Source: Cucumis sativus
Lineage: Eukaryota > Streptophyta > Magnoliopsida > Cucurbitales > Cucurbitaceae
Length of the DNA: 64,000 nt
Direction: 5' to 3'
Assembly (NCBI RefSeq): GCF_000004075.3
Contig: NC_026660.2
Location: 21,827,498 to 21,891,497, forward strand
In this document: positions 34,881 to 46,113 of the stretch, one piece after another
Position numbering within the stretch: position 1 is the stretch's first letter
Layout of the letters: every line of letters begins with the position of its first letter
The notes under the pieces: model-generated
What the model saw: only the letters and a program-made list of their open reading frames with translations
What the model was told of the DNA's origin: nothing
Database searches by the model: none
Translations under genes and position numbers: made by a program

Positions 34881-37001
34881 CTCCCTTGAAGAAGGAGTCT
34901 AGGGTTCGTTCTTCATATTTTCTACGATTCTTCATTTCAAGCTCTCAATTTCGGCAGACTTTCTCTTAGTAATTTCGCTTAATCTTTCACAGAGAGCATC
35001 TTTGGTACACTTTTGCTCCTTATCTCATCGTTTATGTCTTTCTTCAATCTATCTTTTTTCTCCACTCTTCTCATGCGCGCTCTACTGTTTTCTTTCTTTT
35101 GCGACTCTCTCTATTTCGCTGCCCCTCGCGTTGTTTGAAGTCTAAACTTGCACCTTTTTTCTTCTCTACCCTGCATTTTATGACCCTTACACGGGTGGAA
35201 TATTATTGGAATACTTATTCAAGAAATGTCAAATTTGGGGTTATAATCTAATGGCTAATGGTGGTTTTTCTTTTATGGAATAACTAATAAGAATGCTCTT
35301 TGGAAAAGTGAAGGCAAATCATCTGCGGAATTAGTGGGGTTTTAGCTTGGATTATTGTCCAACTGTTTAATATCGGAGACTTACAAAATTTAACATTTTA
35401 ACGAGAAGATAGATTATATTCTGCATGACTCCTTGAGGTTTGATACAATATATTGTATGTTAGATGTAAGATACTAGTGTGAGAAATTGGCGTTTGTGGG
35501 TTTTGGCTCTTTCTTCAACTTGGGTAATTTCAGGTCTTCAAACCATGATATTTTGATTTTTGTAACTAACTAATTCCAAGATTGTTCTGGGTTTAACTGG
35601 CAAGCAAATTACTTCACCATGGATGAATTTTTTTCGTCCATTGGTAAGGGTGATAGAAAAATATATAAAACAAAAGAAACATCCATGGCCGATAAGTGTT
35701 TTAGCACAGAGAAAGTATAATACCATCTTCCCCGCCCATACAACTGAAGCAAATAGGAACTATAGATGTCAAATTTCTGTCCGTTATAACTTAATTGTAT
35801 TTGTTATAGCGTCTATGTAAAATATTTTAATCATGTCCAGTGCCCAAATGGAGGTTTTGCAAGACATGGGGGGGGGGGGGGGGGGTATAGTTCCTATTTA
35901 TTTAGTCTACACTACGTCCTTTTGCAAGACATGGGGGGTGGCGGTGTTCATAGCGCACCTCCTGTATGAAGGTCAGCTTTCATTGAGAAAAATGGAGGTT
36001 TGTGTAGGTTGGATGCCTAGACAATCCACGAGGGGGTTCTATCCCTTTAATTGCTGAGAATCAACTGGGAGGGGAAATACTGTTGTGAATAAATGCCTCC
36101 ATTTGTTTTGCTGGAAAACCTTAGGGTTGCTCCATTTGTATTGATTACTGATTTTAGATGTTTGCTTCTTTTCGCTACTTATTTAGTTTTTACCAACTCA
36201 AAGTACTCTGTTTAAGTAAGATGAGTATTTGAAAGAAACTTATGTGTGGCTTATGAGATAAAGCTGAATGAGGGGCCTTTGTATCTGATGTTATTTAATG
36301 TTTGTTATGATGGCCTGGACGATATTCCCCCATCTGAGCACAATTTCTTTATTCTTTGCAGGGGTTACACAGATTGGTATGTTGTTTGGAACTGGTATAT
36401 GTTTTTGTGAGATGGACAAAATTGATTCTCCATTTGTAGCAGCAGTCTCATTCCTTTTTTGTCTAAACCTTTTATATCAAAATTGTTCCATTGGATCTCA
36501 TATGCTACTTTGTGTGGCATTGTTATGTCCTTGCATTAAAGTAAAGTATTCAATTGTCTCCATAATTTATTCTGCTGTCATTAACATTAGTTTCGTGAGA
36601 TATTCAGAAAATGATACCCCTTGAAAAAAGATGTAGAAAGCTAATTTGTCAAAAGAATTTTTTGGTATTGCAATCATTCTGATTTCAAGACATTCATATC
36701 TTTATGTTGTTTTGCACCACCTCCGTAATTCTCATTGTAGTCACTGAGAGACTCATTAACCGGTCTTTTTCACGCAACTTGTGTTATAAACATTAGCCCT
36801 CTAGAAAAGAAGTCTTTCATATTTCAATCCCCTTGAGTCTATTCTCATGACAACTTTTCATTTCAGCTTCATATTTTTCTTCTCCATTTGGCCTTTCTTT
36901 TTGTTTCCTCCTCTCAGTAATTTTTTTATATCTCCCCATGAATTCTTCTGGCCTCTGTGCCTTCTTCACAGTTACTTTGCAAGCTTGTTTAATTAAATAA
37001 G
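34881..37001 (+). other. 5' leader exon and long leader intron of the LIF2-like gene (inferred)
   Basis: A pyrimidine-rich, less AT-rich stretch at about 34885-35170 ('ctagggttcgttcttcatat', 'ctctcaatttcggcag') has the look of a plant 5' UTR exon. A good 3' splice site, 'cttcttcacag' at 36961-36971, lies 30 nt before the ATG at 37002. The simplest reading is a leader intron of about 1.8-2 kb. Open frames inside it (for example 36298-36624) do not look like proteins. It contains an 18-G run. Exact donor and transcription start cannot be fixed without transcripts. Confidence 0.45.
35855..35937. repeat. G18 homopolymer inside a direct repeat
   Basis: The 19-mer 'ttttgcaagacatgggggg' occurs at 35855-35873 and again at 35919-35937. 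In the first copy the G run is expanded to 18 consecutive G (35868-35885). Such a run can form a G-quadruplex in DNA or RNA and is also prone to length error in sequencing. It lies in the presumed leader intron of the LIF2-like gene. Confidence 0.9.
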
Positions 37002-40000
37002 ATGCCAAGGGGAAAGGGGAATGCTTCATCTACTGCTAGGCCAGTTGAACCTGAAAAGCAGAATGAACCTGAAAAGCCAGGTGACTCTGATGAGAGGGTA
37101 GATCTTGATGTTGATAATGATCCTGAGGAGGTAATGGAAGAAGATGTTGAGTATGAAGAAGTAGAAGAGGAGGAGGAGGTGGAAGAAATAGAAGAAGTTG
37201 AGGAAGAGGAGGAAGAGGAGGAGGATGAGGAGGAAGGTGATGAAGAAGATGTTGAAGAAGTGGAGGACGATGGAACTAATGACAATGGAATTAATTCCCA
37301 AAATGAAACTATTAATGATGAGGATGAAACGAAGAAACACGCCGAGCTTCTCGCTCTACCTCCTCATGGTTCTGAAGTATATGTTGGTGGTATTCCTCAA
37401 GATTCTTCTGAAGACGATTTGAGGAGATTTTGTGAATCAATAGGAGAAGTAACAGAGGTAAGCTCAGTTATATTTATTCTACAAACAGATATGGGCTTTT
37501 CACAGGGACTAATAGAATTCTGTTGTGACCAGGTTCGCGTTATGAGAAGTAAAGAATCAAATGAGAACAAGGGTTTTGCATTTGTTACCTTCAGAAGTGT
37601 AGAGTTGGCTTCAAAAGCAATCGATGAGCTGAATAACACCGAATTCAAGGTTTTCCTTTTTACTTTTGTTTGTAGTCTGCCCATTAGTAAGTTGATTGAT
37701 TAAGTGCAAAGTTGGAAGCTAACGTTAAAACTTTGTAAATCCTTTGAATTTTTTTAGAATCTTCCATGCCCCTTCTTCCTAATATCAAATTTTCAGTATT
37801 TTCATCACCTGTTTCTCTGTGTGACATAGGGTAAGAAGATAAAATGTTCATCATCTCAAGCAAAGCACCGTTTGTTTATCGGTAATGTTCCCAGGAGCTG
37901 GGGTGAGGAAGATCTTAAGAAGGTCGTGACAGAAATTGGACCTGGTGTTACTGCTGTGGAACTTGTAAAGGTTAGCATGACATAAATTTCATGTTGGATC
38001 TTGCTACATCTGTACAATGCTATATTCTTACTCCATAATTGTACTACTTTTCCTTTTCCATAGACATAATAAAAATTTTGTGCAACATAAACTGCTGCCT
38101 AGTTTCGTAATTTGATTTTATACAATTTTTGGTTGCAGGATATGAAGAATACTAGTAATAACAGGGGTTTTGCTTTTATTGATTACTATAATCATGCATG
38201 TGCTGAGTACTCAAGGCAGAAGATGATGAACCCAAAATTTAAGCTAGATGACAATGCTCCAACTGTTAGCTGGGCAGATCCTAAAAATGCTGATTCATCT
38301 GCTGCGTCACAGGTCTGGTTCATTGCTTCTAAGTGTACAATAATTTTTTCATATATATTATTGTAGCTACTGAGTTGTATGTAATTATTTATAACTTATA
38401 AGCTCCTAATGGTTATGGACTATCAAATACAGTATATTTGTTCAAGAGATCATTAATTGTGACAACTCACATCTGTATGTAAGTTCATCGATAAGCAAAT
38501 TCCAAAATGGTCAACTTATTTATTTACTATTATTATTGTTATTTAATATTTATATAGTGTTTGTAGTGTAACAACTAACTTTGTAGGTTCGTTGAGGCAG
38601 TTGCCTCATTTTTCTTTCCTGATAAACATAATGACTACTGTAAAATTTGACGTCATAAATTGTCCTTTGCACCGGATAGTTGGTTTATGTATCTATGGCC
38701 TTTTGTTGATTATTGACTGAAGATGGGGCTTGTTAAGTTTTGTTTTGTTTAACTTCAAGCTTTATCTTTAACTCAACAATGGATTTTTCCCTCTTTTTTG
38801 GTCAATACAGGTGAAGGCAGTTTATGTCAAGAATTTGCCAAAGAATGTAACACAGGAGCAGTTGAAAAAGCTATTTGACCATCATGGGAAAATTACAAAA
38901 GTGGTTTTACCTCCTGCAAAATCTGGACAAGAAAAGAATAGAATTGGTTTTGTACATTTTTCGGAGAGGTCTAGTGCTATGAAGGCTTTAAAAAATACTG
39001 AAAAATATGAATTGGATGGTGAGCATTTATCCAGAAGCTTTTCTAAAAAATTTCATTTTTCCCTCAGCTGGTCTTTGATATCCACTTCTTTATGCTTATA
39101 TATTAGGTCAAGTTTTGGAGTGTTCTCTTGCAAAGCCACAGGCAGATCAGAAATCTGGAGGATCAAATAGTCAGAAATCTGGATTGCTTCCTAACTATCC
39201 ACCTCGTGTTGGATATGGCTTTGTTGGGGGTGCTTATGGTGCTGTAAATGCAGGATATGGTGGTTCTGGTTTTGGTCAGGTAAAATGTTTGTGCATTGGA
39301 TTGATCGAAAGAAAAAAGTGTTTAAAAAACTCATTTTTATTTAAACACTTTTGATAAAAACAGTTTAAAATACTCTTTAGCTTTTAAATGGCTGCCAAAC
39401 ACTTCATTTTTTTCAAAATGATATTTTTTAAATTCAACACTTGAAAGTGTGTTCCAAACACACCCTGAACTCGGTATGCTCATGTCTTGATAAGATCAAC
39501 CTACATCTTCTTTTAATCCCTTCGCGTGGCTAGTTGGTCAAGTGTATTGGCTAGTTGGCTGAGCGACGGTTATTATTGGAGCTCAGGAGAATTCAATGGT
39601 TTTGTGAATGAATGTTGGTTGCGAATGCAAGGATACAATCCAACAGAACTGGATTTGATCCTTCTAGTTTAGTGGGAGGAACCATTTGATGTTCTTAAAT
39701 TATTCGAACTGGAATTTTTGTGGCTTTCTTTTAATCTGTTAGTTTTGAGATTATCATTCTTGTAGTCTCTTCCCTTCAGAGATTTGGAAAAAATACCTTA
39801 CTTCAATCTGTATTTGTACACGTTTATCATCTTGATAACTTTTCCTTAGCTAAAATTAGTCTGATTTTGCTGTTGCATTTGCTTCCGTGCCTTGGATATA
39901 TGATTTAAAGTATCTTTTACTTTTGTATGTCGAAACAAAAAATCTGATTGAATTGATTTAAGTTGCAGCCATTGATATATGGAAGAGGACCAACGCCTGC

Positions 40001-40537
40001 TGGCATGGCAATGATGCCAATGTTGCTACCTGATGGACGGATTGGCTATGTCTTGTAAGTTCGTGCTTCTTTTTCTACATGTTCCACCTATATTATACCT
40101 GACTGTAGTGGACAATTCTTTCATTCGTTTTACTCCTGAGAGTTTCTGAAGCTTAGGGATGTAAATTCTGTTAAAGAAGTTCTAGCTTATAAAGTTTGCC
40201 TTTTGTTTTGAAGCTTCTGTCCAATTCATTTCTCTAGTTGAAGCTATTTGAAAACTACAATCCATCCATCTTAGAGTAAATTGCCGCATCTAATACTTTA
40301 GCTTCTGCTCTGATGGCTCATGCTGAAAGCTGCTTCCTATCTTCTTGCAGGCAACAACCAGGATCACAAATGCTAACCCCTCCACCACATCCAAGAAGTG
40401 GTGGCGGCGGCAGTGGAGGCAGTGGTGGCGGAAGTGGCAGTAAGAACGGCGGCAGTTCTAGTAGGGGGAGACATTCACATGACAGTGGCCATGGTGGTGG
40501 TCATGGTGGCCATGGTCGCAGATATCGCCCATATTAG
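37002..40537 (+). CDS. LIF2: Three-RRM hnRNP Q/R-like RNA-binding protein (LIF2-like; 8 exons, 513 aa)
   Basis: LIF2 (LHP1-interacting factor 2) of Arabidopsis is a nuclear hnRNP that binds the Polycomb-associated protein LHP1 and tunes flowering and stress genes. Exons: 37002-37457, 37533-37649, 37830-37970, 38139-38312, 38811-39018, 39107-39279, 39969-40054, 40351-40537; 1542 nt in phase. The start MPRGKGNASS leads into a long Glu/Asp-rich region (about 25-95). RRM1 has VYVGGIP at 126-132 and KGFAFVTF at 165-172. RRM2 has RLFIGNVP at 205-212 and RGFAFIDY at 247-254. RRM3 starts AVYVKNLP near 299 and has GFVHF. The C-terminal part is Gly-rich: GYGFVGGAYGAVNAGYGG, then GGGGSGGSGGGSGS and HGGGHGGHGRRYRPY. 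Intron 1 (37458-37532) is 75 nt and open in frame, so a 25-residue insertion isoform is possible. A leader intron precedes the ATG. Confidence 0.94.
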
Positions 40538-41822
40538 TTCTTGTCAAATGTTCTGCCGTGGAACAAACAAGAAGGTTTCGGCCGGAGGTGCCACCCCCTC
40601 TACCTAACATCTCGTGACCAGAGATTCTTGAGTATTGATAAAAGTGGAAGCTAGCTAATTTATGGGCTTTGTAATGTGTTTGTTAGTTTTTATCAATATT
40701 TACTTTAGGTTACATTTCAAATTAATTAATGTGTTTTGCCCCGGTTTTGTTCTTTTTCCATCCTACTTTTAAACAAGAAATACGTCTATCTCATTCTGTG
40801 GTAAAAATGATCTCAAATTTGAGAATGTGTATTGGCTTACATGGTAATAGCTCCATCCTTGCGTAAAAAGGGTACGTTTAAAATTGACTTTAGAACCAAT
40901 TTGGCATTGGCCAGGTAGAGCTAAAGATAACAACTACAAGCAATTGAGAATATTATTGAAGTTTAAACTGTTAGAATTATCCTAAAGAACTTTTTTGAAT
41001 GTATGGATGAAAAAATTAATTGAGTGAACAAATCTTACAATTAAGGACATAGAGAAAAGCGTGTAATTGAGGGCATAAAGTTGAAAACAAGAGATTGCAA
41101 TTTTGGTTTCAATTTGTTCATGTACAAAGTATATTTCTCAACAAAAGCCAAAAAAACTACGAAGGTTTAAGTAGAACCAAGCTTTAGTATTATTGAGCCA
41201 ACTCCATGCTTAGATATCATATTTGTGCTTAGATATCATATTTGTAATTTAACCCATGATTACATTAGTAATCCATCTTTCAATGGGTTGAATAAAAAGG
41301 TTTACTACTATTGTTTATGCTATCTCTACTTCTAAAAGTCATACTACTATTGTTTATGCTATCTCTACTTCTAAAAGTCAAGCAGTATCAACATCAGTAG
41401 TGATAGCAGAAAAGATGTTAAAATTAAATTGAGCACCCTTAACTCATCACAAATAGGTCACGTAATTTCATTATAGATTAGAATATGAATTTCATGTGCT
41501 AAGTACAATTGCACAACACATGTAAACAACTCCAAAAGTTATCAAACGAGACCACTTTCTTTATCTCCATTGATCTACTGCATTTTCACGGGTGGACGTA
41601 ACCTTAAACTCTCTTAACCAACCATGCTAACAAAGAGATATAGAACTTGCTAAAAGGTGAAGCTGCCGTTCATAATATACAACCTGCAAGTGTAGGTTAA
41701 CCTTTTCTAGAAGATTTGTATAAAATCTCATAAATAGTTTCTTTCTAATTTGAAAATAAATAACGTACAAGTGTAGAGTAACCTCATTTCAAGTACCTAA
41801 CTAGAGACACAGATCATGTTTC
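40538..41822. other. Convergent spacer with tandem duplications
   Basis: The LIF2-like gene (plus) and the polymerase-subunit gene (minus) run towards each other, so both 3' UTRs and terminators lie here. No coding region is supported. Two perfect small tandem duplications are present (see the repeat entry). Confidence 0.65.
41208..41380. repeat. Two neighbouring tandem duplications (19 bp x2 and 39 bp x2)
   Basis: The 19-mer 'gcttagatatcatatttgt' is at 41208-41226 and again, directly adjoining, at 41227-41245. A 39-bp unit beginning 'tactactattgtttatgcta' occupies 41303-41341 and 41342-41380 without a mismatch. Perfect copies imply recent slippage or repair events. Confidence 0.9.
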
Positions 41823-44012
41823 TCAGTCATCACTGGCTCTATTTTCATCTTCATCTTCGTCTTCATCATTATCATCGTTATCATCATTTCCAACGTCATC
41901 TATACTTTCACCATCTGTACCTTCAACTGTTGGCTCTTCTACCTTCCTCTTCTTTTTCGCTTCTTTTTCTCTGGAAGCAGCTGCCTTCTTTCCAGCATTC
42001 TTGCGTCTGAATTCTGTATTCAGCCAAACAGAGGTTGCATGATGAATAAATCATTAAAGAGGTTCAGCTAGCTTATCTTAAAACGAATATTGGATAATTG
42101 TGAACATGAATTTGGCAAACACGAGATTGAAAATCATAGCTGGCAGAGATTAGCATTGTCGTCTGCATACAATCGAGTCACAGTACAGCAGTCGTTCACA
42201 TTTTAAACGAACTATCTTTGACATTATAATTCATTCCTTGCCTAATAATAAGCAAGCAACAATGACAACAACGGATAAGACAATATCTACACATGGAACT
42301 TGTATTGCAGCATCAAGAATTTATCCATCTCCCCATCCAAAAATGTTAAGTGTGATCAGACTCAATATTGATCCTCGAATATCCAACTACGAAACAAAAA
42401 CGTTGTCAAATACCACTATTCCAGAATTCCATAAACAAGGTTTTGTTTTACACCTTAGCAAACAGATATTCTTGCTCACTTTACAGACACTTTGGAGTGC
42501 TCTAACTATGTGTGTACTAAAACAAATCCAGAAAGTAAATCCCATCTCTTACTCATCGCAACATAGCAAAGCTTAAGCAACTCGATATCTCAATACTCAA
42601 TAGCATTTGTACATACAGATAAATAAAAAGACATCAAACTAAAATTTCCAAGAATTTGTACACACTTGAAGATTTATTTTGTAGGAGCTTATTCAATCTA
42701 ATCAAATCCTATAATCCTTTAATAAAAGGAATGCATTAGTTCTTTGAGCTCGCCAGCTCCTCTCAGAATCAAAATTCAATGAAGTAAAACTAAGAAAGGA
42801 ATCTGAGTTGAATTTCATTTAACCTTCTTATATTACATGCGTAATATAAGATTAAGGGCAGCCATTAAGACTTGCATTAAATATTAATGTGTCCATGTAT
42901 CCACTTTTACATTGTTAAATATTAGAAAATACAGGTTCCAGGATGTCGCTCGAGATGGTGCCTCTTTTAGATTTAGATATTATGAACTTTCATTTAAAAA
43001 AAACATAAATATCAAAAGAACCAAAAGAACAGCCTAAGGGCAGGGCAGAGGAAACCCCCTCCCGCAAAACTAAACAAAAAAAAAAAACATAATTGGCAAC
43101 GAGAAGAGTAATTTATGTATCTTATAGAGAAAGTGAAGTCACTTGATTTTTCCAACATTGAACGCCTGTCCTATCCTTGCCATGGTGCCAAATTCACTCA
43201 TCTTGTATATTTGAAATGATAAGGATTCGTCTTATAATGTCAGCATCCTCTTTGCATATGGATTTATTTAACCACTCTACTGATGTGTTACTGAAATTTG
43301 TCTAAAGTCGAGATCGAACGTCTAACAATGCAAGGCTTTTTTAGGCAGGAAAATCGAGAAAATGCATAAAGACCATTCGGAAACAAAATAGTGAAAAAAG
43401 GGTAAGCAGAAAACCTAATCGAAAATAAGATTCATGTGTTTAACTAAAGTGCAACTGGATATATTGGTTAAACACAGGGATAGGAAGCTTACGCACCGTC
43501 GAGGGAGGCTTTGAGAGGCCTAACCAATTCGGGAAACTCCATATCTTCTAAAGCTTTCAATACATCTTCCGCCTTAATCGTCTGCCTCTTTGATTCCTTG
43601 CATATATCATTCGCCCTGCTTAGAAATCTACCAGTTAATACAAACAAAAGAATTAACTAATACAAAGCAACATTTTCGTTAACCATAGCGCCATAACAAC
43701 AATAGATTTATCGCTTGAATCTATTTCGTTTTCGTTTTAAAGGCAAACATCAGAGAAACAACGAGCCCTAATTTCGAACATCAGGATGGATAGAATTTCA
43801 TTCACAGCTAAACATGTTAAGGCAGATTGCGGAACTTACGTAGCGGAGAGGTAATGGATGAAGATTCGAGCGCTCTCGCAAAACGCAAGAAGCGAGTCTT
43901 TGTTGACGGAGATGTCCTGGTCACGAGAGCACTGAGAAAGCTTCTCTTTGACCACTCGACGAACTATAGTCTTTGGAAGCTCTTCATTTCCGCCACCTAT
44001 TTTTTTCTCCAT
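41823..44012 (-). CDS. NF-YB11: Histone-fold DNA polymerase epsilon subunit (DPB4 / NF-YB11 type; 3 exons, 160 aa)
   Basis: The small histone-fold subunit of the leading-strand DNA polymerase epsilon (POLE3/Dpb4 homologue), which pairs with an NF-YC-like partner; plants label it NF-YB11. Exons on the minus strand: 44012-43840, 43615-43497, 42013-41823; 483 nt in phase. The start MEKKIGGGNEELPKTIVRRV leads into the histone fold (about 11-100): ELPKTIVRRVVKEKL, ISVNKDSLLAFCESARIFIH, YLSATANDICKESKRQTI, KAEDVLKALEDMEFPELV. After it come a basic stretch (KNAGKKAAASREKEAKKKRK) and an acidic Asp/Glu/Asn tail. This matches Arabidopsis At2g27470 in order and sequence, though its acidic tail is shorter. 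Classic NF-YB DNA-contact features are not expected in this group. Intron 2 is long (1483 nt); open frames in it such as 42238-42576 (plus) are not gene-like. Confidence 0.94.
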
Positions 44013-46013
44013 CTTTCTCTATTTCCTTAACGATATCTCACCGTCTTCTTCTTCTTCAAGGTTCTTCGGCGTCAAGAGTGCCGGCGGCCTCCTCGAATCT
44101 GTTTCCCGCCATTATTATCGTTCTGGTTACGGCGGCCCGATCAGTTTTGTGGGCTTTTTTCTTCTGTAATCTACGTAATAAGAACGAAGTCGACATGTCG
44201 TCCACGGTTTAATGTTATCGAATGCTAGCGTGGCCCAGTGGCCTGGATAAATGGGCCGGATTAACACTATCTTATTGGGCTATTTACCCATCATGGTTAC
44301 TAGCTCGGCCAAGTTTTTCTTTTTGAGAAAACTGTGAAAACCATAAATTACTTATAACTAAATAAGGTAAATTTATAAGAATATGTGAAATAAATCATAG
44401 TATATATTGAAACATCCAAAATCATGTAGAATATACATTGTAAAATATTAAACATATATTTCATAACTACATGAAAGATGGATGATTATACAATATGTAT
44501 ATGAGTATGTATTTATGTAAGTATTACTGTCATTGTGTATGCATGGGGGTTTTAGTTTATGTAAATATGTACTTAAAAAAAGAAAAATTTTATATATGTA
44601 TATATGATAATTATGTGAAATGTATATCTCAATTTCAAAATATATAAATGTGAATATATATGTCAACGTATTTATAAAATAATCTCAGTAGAAACTAAAT
44701 TAAAATTAAAATATGGTATGTAGTACATTTTAACCTTAAAATTGTACTTCTTTTTTAAAATTACATTTGAAATGAATATCGTATATATAAGTATATAAGA
44801 ACCGAAATGATGATAGAAATGAAGAGGATAGATTGAATGTTACCACTTAGTGAAAAGAAGTCAAATTTATGGAGAAAATAATCGTCCAATATTAAACAAT
44901 AAAGATCAAGGTTAGAATGGTCCAAAATTATAATTGAAATAATTCAAATTTAAAGGACATTGATGAAATATATGGTTCAAAGAGAATTTTTCATATATAT
45001 ATTGGTTGAAACTTCAGGCGCGCACACACACACACATATATATATATTGAAGATAGTACTCATATTTATGTTAGAGCAGAAAACCTACCCTCTAGGGTGT
45101 ACCTGAAGTTTCAACGCATATTAAATTCAAGATTAAAATGTCCAAATTTACTAAAAAATACGTGTACTAAAATTAGAAAATTTAAAATATGTAGAGTTAT
45201 ATTTAACAAAGTCCAAAGTATACATGGACAGAAAATAGTATTGTAACATGATATATATAATAAGGAACTTCATTTTTAGTTTTTGATTTTTTAAATCTAT
45301 ACTTTATTTCATCTTAAATTGTCCATTATGGTTTCTTTTTATTAAAGAAATATATTGAATTATTAACCAAATTCTAGAAAAAATTTAAACAAAGTTTTTG
45401 TAACAACTTGCTTGGTTTAATAAAACATTAGCAAAAAGTTGACAAGAAAATTTTTAAAACAAAATATAGTTATAGAATTAGAAAACCTAAATTTTTCCGG
45501 AGGTTTTGCTTTTTGAAAAATGAGAATTTTAGAAAAATTTACCTAACACAAACATAGATCAACTAACATTAAAATTTGTAGTATCCAAAGATATCTTTGA
45601 ATACAATATGTAAATTAAAATATTCATATACTATTTACGATTTCAACGTTAGGGGTAAAAACGTGTCATTATATAAACTCTCCGTCCATAGAGTCACATT
45701 TGTTTCCACATTATGAATAAATTGTTTGCTGGTCGATGTAGGTATCTAATATACCGAATAATTAAATCTAAGTGTCTGACTATCCATTACTTAACATTTG
45801 ATGGTTTCTTTATTCTCGCTGGGGAGAAAATATCTAAGATTTAATGTAGGGTTGCTTGTAAATATCAATTTGCAGAGTGAGAGAAGAGTAAGAAGAGATA
45901 ATGGCTCACTTCACGGAGAGTTGGTGTTTGGGTCATTGATGTTCGTTTAAGGCTGACACCAACTACCAAGAAAAGTCTTTTTGGGGACCCTTCATTTAAA
46001 ACTTACACACACC

Positions 46014-46045
<32 letters not shown>

Positions 46046-46113
46046 GTGGTTAATAAATATAAGTTGGTGTAGAAATTAGGGTATTTGGTAGTGAAGGGAG
46101 ATTTTGATTTTTC
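44013..46113. other. AT-rich spacer upstream of the polymerase-subunit and Ole e 1 genes
   Basis: The right side of the polymerase gene gives a GC-richer leader and promoter to about 44280. The rest is AT-rich and gene-free, with a CA/TA microsatellite at about 45020-45048 and a (TTA)n microsatellite at about 46014-46038 just before the Ole e 1-like gene. A 14-bp inverted repeat flanks the first microsatellite. Confidence 0.65.
45005..45115. repeat. Perfect 14-bp inverted repeat bounding a 111-bp segment
   Basis: 'gttgaaacttcagg' at 45005-45018 and its exact reverse complement 'cctgaagtttcaac' at 45102-45115 enclose 83 bases that include a CA/TA microsatellite. It could be a tiny MITE or a chance hairpin. 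Flanks share only short AT-rich words, so no target duplication is claimed. Confidence 0.6.

Noticed and set aside
36298-36624. 108-codon hydrophobic frame upstream of the LIF2-like gene
   Set aside because: Cys/Phe/Ile-rich composition reflects T-rich intron DNA; no domain, and it falls in the presumed leader intron.
36989-37340. Long Ser- and Phe/Leu-rich frames on the minus strand
   Set aside because: They are mirror images of the GAA/GAG-coded Glu-rich tract of the LIF2-like exon 1.
42238-42576. 112-codon frame in the long intron of the polymerase-subunit gene
   Set aside because: No recognisable family, Thr/Ile/Ser-rich AT-biased composition, and located wholly within an intron.
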